A stretch of DNA of 41,157 nt from JBFJKD01 sp038106145 (lineage in GTDB: Bacteria > Pseudomonadota > Gammaproteobacteria > Pseudomonadales > Porticoccaceae). A model generated the notes under the pieces. It was not told where the DNA came from and made no database searches. It saw only the letters and a list, made by a program, of their open reading frames with translations. Location: the NCBI GenBank assembly GCA_038106145.1, contig JAYODD010000017.1, positions 1 to 41,157 on the forward strand, written 5' to 3'. Within the stretch, counting starts at the first letter, position 1. Each line of letters opens with the position of its first letter. This document shows, piece by piece, positions 17,093-24,195 of the stretch. The translations under genes and the position numbers were made by a program.

Positions 17093-18412
17093 ATGGAATG
17101 GATACAGATAGTTGCAAACTGGTTCGGGGAGAATGAATCGGTTCTATCCGGGCTAGCCGCGTTTGTTGCGCTGACTGGATTTCTTCTGTCGCCGCTTGGG
17201 GGAAATCTCAAGGGTCTGTTTGCGCGGGTCCGCAAACCCACTGAACCCGTAATTGCACCATCGGCGGCTAAAGATGATGCGCCAGACGTGAAGGTAAGAA
17301 ATGCGGGTAAACCCACTATTTTTATCGAACCCTTCACCAGCAGCTCAGACGCGGCGCACGGTTTTTCCCTGGAGTTAAACGACGAAGTAAGACGCGCTGT
17401 CACCAATTTTACCGGCAGTATCCTGGTGACTGACATAGCCCGTGCCGACTATGTCGCGAACGTAACGATCCTGTTGTCCGGGTCGCGCTGCAGGGCAACA
17501 TTGCGCCTGCAGGATCGACACAGTAATGAAGATTTCTGGTCGGGTCGTTTCGAAGCGGATATCGACGATCGTCTGCAAGCCATTGATCAGCTCAGCGCCA
17601 AAATATCCACCCATATCCGCTACGAAACGGCGCGGCATGTGGTGGGTCGCGGGGATGACAGTTTTGAGGTCAAGCTGACGCGTATGGGTTTAGCGATGAT
17701 TAGCGCCGACCCCAAAGTGTGGGATGAAGCTATCGCCACCGCCAATAGCCTGCTGGTGGAGCACACGGATAATTCCATGTTTCAGTGTCTCTATGGTGGC
17801 CTGTTACTACGCGAACTGGCCCTCGGCTACCGCCAGCCTTCACCCGAGGATATGGAAAAAGCTCAGCAGGCGTTGCGCAGGGCGGTTAAGTTGAATGACC
17901 GCAGTGATTTCGCCCATGCCATGCTGGGCCGGTACCTGCTGTATTGTCAGCGGGATTATTCGGGCGCGCGCCGCAGTTACGCGCGCAGTTTACAGGTGAA
18001 CCCGCTCTACCATTTTGCGCAGAGCGGCCTTGGTTTTGTCGAAATTTTTGCGGGAGATGCCCGCCAGGGAATTGATTTGTTTAACAAGGCGAACGCGACG
18101 GAGCACTATAAAAAAAGTGGCCAATTGGTTCAGGCGGTTGCTGCCGGTGAAATAAAACTGGGTAATTATGCGCGGGCGGTGGAGTGGATAGAGCAGGAAC
18201 AGAATCTCGAAGACGATTATACCGGCACCCAGATTGTGCTGGCAGCTGCCGCCGGGTTGGCGGGTAACGTTGCAGTTGCGCAGCAGGCGGTAGGGTCGTT
18301 AAAAGCCAAGCATCCTGAAATCGCGGTTGCTGCAATACGCCGCTGGCCCTATAGCGAGGATGCGCACTGGGATCTATTTGTCAGCGGTCTGAAAAAAGCC
18401 GGGCTGGAGTGA
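17093..18412 (+). CDS. Membrane-anchored TPR-repeat protein
   Basis: A 439-residue protein with one hydrophobic segment near the N-terminus (about residues 17-36). A middle alpha/beta region follows (residues 75-185; IFIEPFTS...ELNDEVRRAVTNF) of the kind found between the regulator and TPR parts of CadC-like and adenylate-cyclase-like proteins. The C-terminal 230 residues consist of TPR-like helix pairs (EKAQQALRRAVKLNDRSDFAHAMLGRYL, ARRSYARSLQVNPLYHFAQSGLG, and so on). No DNA-binding or catalytic domain is attached. The family role is protein-protein interaction, and I cannot name a partner. It ends 13 bp before the convergent porin gene stop. Confidence 0.75.
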   Translation: MEWIQIVANWFGENESVLSGLAAFVALTGFLLSPLGGNLKGLFARVRKPTEPVIAPSAAKDDAPDVKVRNAGKPTIFIEPFTSSSDAAHGFSLELNDEVRRAVTNFTGSILVTDIARADYVANVTILLSGSRCRATLRLQDRHSNEDFWSGRFEADIDDRLQAIDQLSAKISTHIRYETARHVVGRGDDSFEVKLTRMGLAMISADPKVWDEAIATANSLLVEHTDNSMFQCLYGGLLLRELALGYRQPSPEDMEKAQQALRRAVKLNDRSDFAHAMLGRYLLYCQRDYSGARRSYARSLQVNPLYHFAQSGLGFVEIFAGDARQGIDLFNKANATEHYKKSGQLVQAVAAGEIKLGNYARAVEWIEQEQNLEDDYTGTQIVLAAAAGLAGNVAVAQQAVGSLKAKHPEIAVAAIRRWPYSEDAHWDLFVSGLKKAGLE

Positions 18413-18425
18413 GCCAGGTCCAAAA

Positions 18426-20783
18426 CTAGAATTCGGTCACCACGGATAGCAAAATTATATGCACGGTGTAATCAGGACTGTCCTCCCCCAGGGTGATGAC
18501 GTTGGCCAGCGTATTGGGGGCAATGTGATCTACGGCCCAGTCCCGCGACTGGTACTTCTCAATACGATAGCGGGCTTTCAGGGTCGTGCCGGGGTGTACG
18601 CGGTAATCCCCGTACCACTCCAGAGATTGTAATCGTACCAGGGTGTCCGGCAGAGGGGCTGATGACAGGGCGCTGCCGGTGTTAACATTCACGGCACCCC
18701 GTGCGTTGGCGTACACAAAGTCGGCGCCAAGGGACAGCGATTCGTTGATTTCATGTTTGAATCCGACGCCAATAGTATCCGTCTCGTCCCGCAGTTCGGC
18801 GAACCAGTTCCGCGCCGGATTGATCGCATCGGCGGCCTTGGCGAAGCCGCGAAACGAGCGTCCCTCCTGATCGGAATCCATACGGTCGTGGCTGACAAAG
18901 CCGTACAGCATATTTTCCCCATCTGGCGTGTAGGAAATATCCAGGGTGTAGCCGGTCATTTTACTGGCGGTAAGACCCATATCCGAGTGGTGATAGTCGT
19001 CGCGCAAATAGTTCGCGCCGAGGCTGGCCGTCCAGGCCTCCGCCCACAGATAGTTGAGCGACAGAGCGGCTCTGGTGCGCACCCGATCCGCCATATAATA
19101 CTTGCGCAAATCCGGATGATTTTCCCAGCCGAGGGTTGCGGGATTGCCGGTGTATTGTGGGCGATAACTGGACAAAAAAGGCTCCTCGCCGCGGTAGGTG
19201 GAGCCGCGGCGCTTGCTGCGGCTGAGGTTTAACCCCCCGGTGAGACGCTCCCCTATACCACTTTTTATCTCAAATTTTACCGTGTCTTCAATAGCTTCAT
19301 GGCGTTCGGAATAATCCCGGTCCGTATCCCGTCGCTCTACCCCGGCGCTCAGATGGGTGCGCCGCGCCAGCCGGTAGTTAGCGTCCGCGCTGAATTTTTG
19401 TTCGCGGTAACTGTAGGGTTCGTTGCGACGGTAGCGGCTCAACGTACTGTTGGCGCTGCCGGTGTCGGTCTGGGTGATGGAGTCTCCCGCGATGAAAAAA
19501 TACTCGTCCCGCGGAGTTTTGTTATCCCGGTTATCGTAGCGCCAGGAGGCGCGCCAGTTAAAACGCGGTGTTGGTCGCGAGGTAAAGCGCAGATTGAACA
19601 GGGTGGTATCGATGCGCCCGTCGAGGGAATCGCGGGGCAGCGGAACTGTGATACTCGCAGCCAGTGCCGGGTTTACCGTGTAGGGTAAGAACGTTTCGTC
19701 CTGGGTCATGCGGCCGACCGCCAGATCGGCGTTGATGTGCGAATGAGTCCCAACCGGGTAGCCGCCAAGTACACTGAACTGGTGAAACTGATTGTCCGGC
19801 GGCTGGGCGATACGCCCGCTGCCGTCGGGAAAACCGACACTCGCCTCAGTGGCATCGGCCGCCGAGGAGTCGCTACCCCAGCCGCTGATGGCTGCGTAGG
19901 GATTCTGCCAGGTGAGGGCGCGCTCGCCCTGGTCGAAGGCCGACAGGTAATAGGCGATTTCAAAGTGCTTGCCGTCAGCGGCATAACTCAGGGCCGCGTC
20001 AAACTGCTGGGTATGGTAGTCGATGGCGTGCGGTAGCAGCACCGCCCGCGGATTGCCGCCACTGTTGCCGATCACAGCGCCCAGCGAACTGATACCATCT
20101 TTGGTTTCGTTGCGATAACTGCTGCGTAGTTGCCAGTGGGCGGGTAGCACCTGCTCATAGCCAAGTTTTAATCGTTCACGTTTAACTTCCAGCTCCGCGT
20201 CACGCAGACTCGGCAATAACTGGGTCATGCCGGCGGTGTTGGTTCCAGGTACCCAGCCATCCGGCAGGGATAGATAATCACTGCCCGGATTGGTGAACGG
20301 TGTGCGGCTTGAATGACTGCGTACCGTGGGTAACTCGTTGTAGTCCAAACTGATCTGGTAGGTGCCCTGACGGCCCTGTTGTAGCGCAATGGAACGGGCG
20401 TCCGTCCCCAGGTCCCGTCCGCTCAATAGCCAGTAACCCGCGTGCCGGCCGGCCGCTGCAATCGCTTGCAATTCAAAACCGGCAATGCCCACCAGGCCCT
20501 GCTCGTCGAGGCCGTTGTGAACACCGAAGCGTGCCGTTTCGCGGCTGACGTAGCCGATACCCAGCTCAATCTGTCGGTGTAGTTCGGCCTGCTCGGGAGA
20601 AGGCGTGGCGGTTGCGGATACGGACGCGGCCGCATTTTCATCGTCGAGACTAAAGCTATCCTGCTCGGCCAGGGCAACTGATGCTAGGATGCAGGTGGCA
20701 ACCAGCGCGCCCGTCTGGCCACAGCGCAGTGGATTCCGCTTGATGTGGCATGGCGTCTGGGTACGGGTATGGGACGTTTTCAT
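18426..20783 (-). CDS. MtrB/PioB-family outer-membrane beta-barrel porin
   Basis: A 785-residue outer-membrane protein, last gene of the four-gene heme operon. A signal peptide (hydrophobic core GALVATCILASVALA, then EQDSF) is followed by alternating amphipathic beta-strands with abundant Tyr, Trp and Arg pairs, ending in the typical aromatic C-terminus (IILLSVVTEF). Content and context fit MtrB/PioB, the barrel that sheathes a decaheme cytochrome to carry electrons across the outer membrane. I see no CXXC pair near the mature N-terminus such as Shewanella MtrB carries, so it is closer to the PioB style. Start chosen at the ATG at 20783, 5 nt after AGAGG; two in-frame starts lie just upstream. 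It begins 9 bp after the decaheme gene stop. Confidence 0.9.
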   Translation of the reverse strand: MKTSHTRTQTPCHIKRNPLRCGQTGALVATCILASVALAEQDSFSLDDENAAASVSATATPSPEQAELHRQIELGIGYVSRETARFGVHNGLDEQGLVGIAGFELQAIAAAGRHAGYWLLSGRDLGTDARSIALQQGRQGTYQISLDYNELPTVRSHSSRTPFTNPGSDYLSLPDGWVPGTNTAGMTQLLPSLRDAELEVKRERLKLGYEQVLPAHWQLRSSYRNETKDGISSLGAVIGNSGGNPRAVLLPHAIDYHTQQFDAALSYAADGKHFEIAYYLSAFDQGERALTWQNPYAAISGWGSDSSAADATEASVGFPDGSGRIAQPPDNQFHQFSVLGGYPVGTHSHINADLAVGRMTQDETFLPYTVNPALAASITVPLPRDSLDGRIDTTLFNLRFTSRPTPRFNWRASWRYDNRDNKTPRDEYFFIAGDSITQTDTGSANSTLSRYRRNEPYSYREQKFSADANYRLARRTHLSAGVERRDTDRDYSERHEAIEDTVKFEIKSGIGERLTGGLNLSRSKRRGSTYRGEEPFLSSYRPQYTGNPATLGWENHPDLRKYYMADRVRTRAALSLNYLWAEAWTASLGANYLRDDYHHSDMGLTASKMTGYTLDISYTPDGENMLYGFVSHDRMDSDQEGRSFRGFAKAADAINPARNWFAELRDETDTIGVGFKHEINESLSLGADFVYANARGAVNVNTGSALSSAPLPDTLVRLQSLEWYGDYRVHPGTTLKARYRIEKYQSRDWAVDHIAPNTLANVITLGEDSPDYTVHIILLSVVTEF

Positions 20784-20791
20784 CATCACCT

Positions 20792-21823
20792 CTACCGGGT
20801 TTTACGCGCGCCAGCAGGGTGGTTCGAGCCGTGCACGGCCGAGTGGCAGTTCAGACAATTTTTGCCGAGCATCTGTTGCGCCGGGGATGGCTGGGTGGGC
20901 AACCCGGTACCGCTATAGGCGGTGCTGGGGTGGAACTGGGCGAGATGACACTGCTGACACAACCAGGGCGCGCGGTTTTTCAGCATCGCCTGATGCACCG
21001 ATCCGTGGGGTTGATGACAGATGGTGCAATCCTCGCGCACCGGCGCATGTTCCCACAGGAACGGCCCGCGTTTTTCCGCGTGGCAGGTATAGCAGGTTTC
21101 GTTAACCGTGCCCTTGATCAGCTGTTGCGGCGCGGTGGAACCGTGCGGGTTGTGGCAATCCGTGCAGGACATTTGCCCGTCCCGCAGGGGGTGGCTTGAG
21201 GGGCGCAACATCTGGGAACGCTTTTCCTGGTGACATGTGAGACACAGCGGCGTCTGCCTGCGTTTGTCGAGAATCTCGTCCTTGCTGGTATGTACGGTAT
21301 GACAACTGGTGCAGGACAGGTTCTGGGCTTCGTGAATACTGCCGCGCCAATGTGCCGTGAGATCCCGTTGGTGGCACTGCAAACACTGGGTGTTTTGGGT
21401 TGCAGCGGGCGTGGCATCGTCGCCAAATGTGACATCTGGTCGGGCGCGGGTGGTGCCAGCGGTGGGCGTGGAGCGGTGTTGCAAGCTCGGGCCGTGGCAG
21501 CTGATGCAGGCCTGTCCGGCAAAGGGTGTGCGACTATCTCCCGCCACGCCGTGTACCGATTGCAGGATTGAGCGTCCCGCACCGTGCTGGTCGCTGTGGC
21601 ATGTCGCACAGGGAGCCGCCCCGGGCGTGGCCGTTTTGTCTGCAGCTTGCTCCGGGGTTGAATCCAGCGTGAACATACTTTCGTCTGCGTGGGCAGGGAC
21701 GGTGATCTGCAATGTCAGGATCATTAACAAAAACAGGTGTCGCCAGAGGTTCAGGAAACACGCCTGACGGTTAATCAGGTACTGGTCTGCGCGCTGGCCT
21801 GTCGATATCTGGCGTAGATTCAT
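20792..21823 (-). CDS. DmsE/MtrA-type periplasmic decaheme cytochrome c
   Basis: A 343-residue secreted cytochrome with exactly ten CXXCH heme sites (CATCH, CISCH, CLQCH, CTSCH, CLTCH, CTDCH, CYTCH, CTICH, CQQCH, CLNCH), the count and length of the DmsE/MtrA/PioA family. A long signal peptide ends near VPAHA-DE (about residue 46). Family members insert into an MtrB-type barrel and shuttle electrons between periplasm and cell surface. The ATG overlaps the upstream stop by 4 bp (ATGA), implying translational coupling. No outer-surface MtrC-like cytochrome or DmsAB reductase is next to it, so the external partner is missing from the window. Confidence 0.94.
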   Translation of the reverse strand: MNLRQISTGQRADQYLINRQACFLNLWRHLFLLMILTLQITVPAHADESMFTLDSTPEQAADKTATPGAAPCATCHSDQHGAGRSILQSVHGVAGDSRTPFAGQACISCHGPSLQHRSTPTAGTTRARPDVTFGDDATPAATQNTQCLQCHQRDLTAHWRGSIHEAQNLSCTSCHTVHTSKDEILDKRRQTPLCLTCHQEKRSQMLRPSSHPLRDGQMSCTDCHNPHGSTAPQQLIKGTVNETCYTCHAEKRGPFLWEHAPVREDCTICHQPHGSVHQAMLKNRAPWLCQQCHLAQFHPSTAYSGTGLPTQPSPAQQMLGKNCLNCHSAVHGSNHPAGARKTR

Positions 21824-22779
21824 GGTTGTTCCACACGTATTGCGGTCAGATCGGCGGAGCCGGGGGCGAGTTTCAGACTGTAGCCAAAGGATACGTAATG
21901 GGAACGGCCTGTGTCGCTGGATTCGTGTACCGCAAAACCCAATGTATAAGTGGTGCCGATCGCAAAGGTTTTACGGCCCGGCGTGTCCGTTGCGAGGGGG
22001 CGACTTAACTCGACTATCCAGCGGCCCCCTTCCTGCCTGGCCTCCACGTCGAGCGCACTTTGTGAATGAACGTGACGTTGTTCGAGAACATACCCATCGA
22101 GTACCTGTGGCGGTGCGCTGGCACTGATGCGCGCCTGCCAGTATTCAAAGAATTTACCCTGGGCACGCAAAGCGGCCAGCTCCGATGGTAACTTAAAATT
22201 GTCGCCACCTCCCTGACGGGTCACCTTACTGCGGGATGCGACCAGGTATTTACTGCGGGCGTCATTGGCAGTGGCGCTCGGCATACCCTTTAAATCGTCG
22301 TGGCACGCGCCCCAACAGCCAGCACGGGTGGCTTCGGTTAGCTGCCCGTCATCGAACATCACCGTGAACAGACTCGCCTGATCTGCGGTGCTGCGCACCG
22401 GCCACGAAGCGCGCAGGTAAAAGCGCTGTCGATCCCAGGCGGTTTGCACCTTGAGGGTAAGGCTGGCGGGTGGTGAGTTAGTAACCGCTCCGTCTGCTTT
22501 GGCCAGTGAGGTACCTATGTCTGCTTGTTGTCCCTCGTGGCAGGTGCGACAAGTGTTGCCCCCACGAATGCCGCTGGCCCCGGGGTGATCGGCTGGCGTC
22601 AGCAACCACTCCCAGGAAATCTGCCCTGGATGGAACAGGGTCAACTCCTGTGCGGGTATCGCCTGCCAGTCGAACGCCATGACCACCGGAGCACTGAGGG
22701 CAACGATAAAACTTGCGAGTCCGGTAACCAGGCGGCGCAATGGGGCGAGGGTCGTAAAAACTATCGGTCTAGAGCGCAT
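21820..22779 (-). CDS. Secreted ethylbenzene-dehydrogenase-type heme protein with an N-terminal c-heme site
   Basis: A 319-residue protein, second gene of the operon. I start it at the ATG at 22779 (MRSRPIVF), which has GGGAG 8 nt upstream and gives a clean signal peptide (LVTGLASFIVALSAPVVMA). The longer frame to 23037 is only the shadow of the NapC-like gene. A CRTCH heme c site lies near mature residue 45. The rest resembles the heme-b domain of ethylbenzene-dehydrogenase and DMSO-reductase type II gamma subunits (LKVQTAWDRQRFYLRASW, FTVMFDDG, then GCWGACHDD with CX3CH spacing). It likely passes electrons between the tetraheme protein and the decaheme/porin pair. It overlaps the upstream gene by 11 bp. 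Confidence 0.85.
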   Translation of the reverse strand: MRSRPIVFTTLAPLRRLVTGLASFIVALSAPVVMAFDWQAIPAQELTLFHPGQISWEWLLTPADHPGASGIRGGNTCRTCHEGQQADIGTSLAKADGAVTNSPPASLTLKVQTAWDRQRFYLRASWPVRSTADQASLFTVMFDDGQLTEATRAGCWGACHDDLKGMPSATANDARSKYLVASRSKVTRQGGGDNFKLPSELAALRAQGKFFEYWQARISASAPPQVLDGYVLEQRHVHSQSALDVEARQEGGRWIVELSRPLATDTPGRKTFAIGTTYTLGFAVHESSDTGRSHYVSFGYSLKLAPGSADLTAIRVEQP

Positions 22780-23386
22780 AATCGTCGCTCCCATCGTCGT
22801 CCGTTGCATTGGTGCCAGGTAATTTGTGTGCGATGCCCTGGTGGCAGTCGATACAGGTGCCACCGTTATTTTGCGCTGCCTGATGCTGCCGGCGCGCCGC
22901 CGGTGACTGTACGGGCAACTGCATCGCCGCGACGCTGTGACAATTGCGGCACTCCAGGGAATCGTTGGCGCGCATGCCGTCCCATACGCTTTCGGCCATA
23001 CGCTGACGATGGGTCTCAAACTTCTCCGGGGTGTCAATAGTACCGATTAATTTACCGGGCACCTCCTTCAAAGTCGCCTTGATTTTACGTTTCATTTTCG
23101 GCAGCCACTGACGGGGTACATGGCAATCAGCGCAGGTGGCCTGCACACCGCTGGCGTTGGCAAAATGGACGGTGTCCTTGTATTCCTGATACACCGTATC
23201 GCGCATTTCGTGGCAGGAAATACAAAACTCCATACTGTTGGAATAGTGGACAAAGCTGTTAAAGCTGGCCGTGGCGACAACGCCGACTGCAAGACCAGCG
23301 AGAACGAGTGTGCCCAGAGCAAAGCGCGCACTCGGACGCCGTAACCAGCGCCAAAACCGATGCAAAACACTTAGCCTGGTATCCAA
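22769..23386 (-). CDS. NapC/NirT/CymA-family tetraheme cytochrome c (quinol dehydrogenase)
   Basis: First gene of the heme operon, about 205 residues. One membrane anchor (residues 20-42) is followed by a periplasmic domain with four CXXCH sites (CISCH, CADCH, CRNCH, CIDCH), as in NapC, NirT and CymA. These oxidise menaquinol or ubiquinol, or run in reverse, and feed periplasmic cytochromes. I favour the TTG at 23386, because AAGGAG ends 5 nt before it; the GTG at 23392 would overlap that site, though it gives a plausible protein two residues longer. The order quinol dehydrogenase, heme protein, decaheme, porin describes a full inner-to-outer-membrane electron path. Confidence 0.92.
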   Translation of the reverse strand: MDTRLSVLHRFWRWLRRPSARFALGTLVLAGLAVGVVATASFNSFVHYSNSMEFCISCHEMRDTVYQEYKDTVHFANASGVQATCADCHVPRQWLPKMKRKIKATLKEVPGKLIGTIDTPEKFETHRQRMAESVWDGMRANDSLECRNCHSVAAMQLPVQSPAARRQHQAAQNNGGTCIDCHQGIAHKLPGTNATDDDGSDDYAL

Positions 23387-23525
23387 TGTCACTCCTTGCT
23401 AGCGACAAAAGCCGAGTCTGCGTTGATTCCTGGCGACACCCACCCCAGGGTATGAGATATGAGAATAGCTGTGAGCATTCCCGGTGTCCAGACGGAGATC
23501 GTGCCACCACCGGTCTCCATTCTCA

Positions 23526-23539
23526 CTGATCTGGATCAA
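23526..23539 (-). promoter_or_regulatory. Candidate FNR/ANR box upstream of the heme operon
   Basis: On the minus strand the sequence is TTGATCCAGATCAG, nine of ten matches to the FNR/ANR consensus TTGAT-N4-ATCAA. It lies about 140 bp upstream of the NapC-like start. Twenty-two bases downstream is CACGAT, a weak -10 at the distance expected for a class II activated promoter. Anaerobic control would suit the operon. Confidence 0.5.
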
Positions 23540-23609
23540 CACTGTCGAGTTTCCCCGAGTTTATTCAGATGGTTGCCCGTTAATTATGCGTGGTGACAAA
23601 AAAAAGTGT

Positions 23610-23640
23610 TGACCTGTGTTTGGCACACAGTTTTAGACTC
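23610..23640 (+). promoter_or_regulatory. MerR-type promoter and operator
   Basis: TTGACC at 23610-23615 and TAGACT at 23635-23640 are separated by exactly 19 bp. That overlong spacer is the hallmark of MerR-family activated promoters. Within it is a near-symmetric operator with CTGTGT and ACACAG arms around a 5-nt centre (23615-23631). It points towards the merR-copA-cupredoxin genes and leaves a leader of about 140 nt. Confidence 0.75.
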
Positions 23641-23784
23641 ATGGCTCTCGACTCCTGGGTGACTGTCCGGGGAAAATAGGCAGCCAAAATGCTGTTAACC
23701 TTGATATTCATCATGGCGGGGTGGCGCGGGAGAAGTGAGACTGGTGCCGGGGTTGATCCCTTGGCACCCGCTGGAGGTTAATCG

Positions 23785-24195
23785 ATGAAAGTGAAAGAAC
23801 TGGCCGATGAGGTTGGTGTAACGGCTGATACCGTCCGCCATTACACCCGGATTGGCATACTGAAGCCAGCGCGGGATCCCCACAACGGCTATAAACGTTA
23901 CGGTACTCAGGAGCGGGACCGGTTGCGGTTTGCCGTACGTGCACGCGCCCTGGGCTTTACCCTCGATGACATCGTGGAGATTATTCGCCACGCGGACCGC
24001 GGTAACTCGCCCTGTCCAACCGTCAGAAAATTGATCGAGGAGCGGTTTGCGGAGATCGAATCCCGATTTAAGGAAACTCAACGGTTGTACAAGCGCATGA
24101 AAAATGCGATGCAAGCCTGGCAAACACAGCCCGACCGGGAACCGGATGGCACCAGCATTTGTGGGCTGATCGAGTCTGGGGAGAAAAGACGATGA
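23785..24195 (+). CDS. MerR-family metal-responsive transcriptional regulator
   Basis: A 136-residue regulator with the MerR winged helix-turn-helix at residues 1-70 (VKELADEVGVTADTVRHYTRIGIL, then NGYKRYG), a long dimerisation helix, and cysteines at NSPCP (about residue 77) and in the C-terminal SICGLIES, which could bind a metal. The pattern is not the CueR C-X7-C loop, so the inducing ion is uncertain, but the coupled copper-type ATPase points to Cu(I) or a similar soft metal. GGAGG precedes the ATG, and its stop overlaps the ATPase ATG (ATGA), so both are made from one transcript. The 19-bp-spacer promoter upstream is the likely autoregulated target. Confidence 0.88.
   Translation: MKVKELADEVGVTADTVRHYTRIGILKPARDPHNGYKRYGTQERDRLRFAVRARALGFTLDDIVEIIRHADRGNSPCPTVRKLIEERFAEIESRFKETQRLYKRMKNAMQAWQTQPDREPDGTSICGLIESGEKRR

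Noticed and set aside
22780..23037. N-terminal extension of the ethylbenzene-dehydrogenase-type gene to 23037
   Set aside because: It lies wholly inside the NapC-like gene, is Arg/Pro/Ser-rich, and hides the clean signal peptide that starts at 22779 with a good ribosome site.
23641..23781. Two short ORFs (12 and 30 codons) in the merR leader, considered as leader peptides
   Set aside because: No ribosome site precedes either and the sequences show no metal-related or regulatory codon pattern; the merR Shine-Dalgarno sequence lies at the end of the second.
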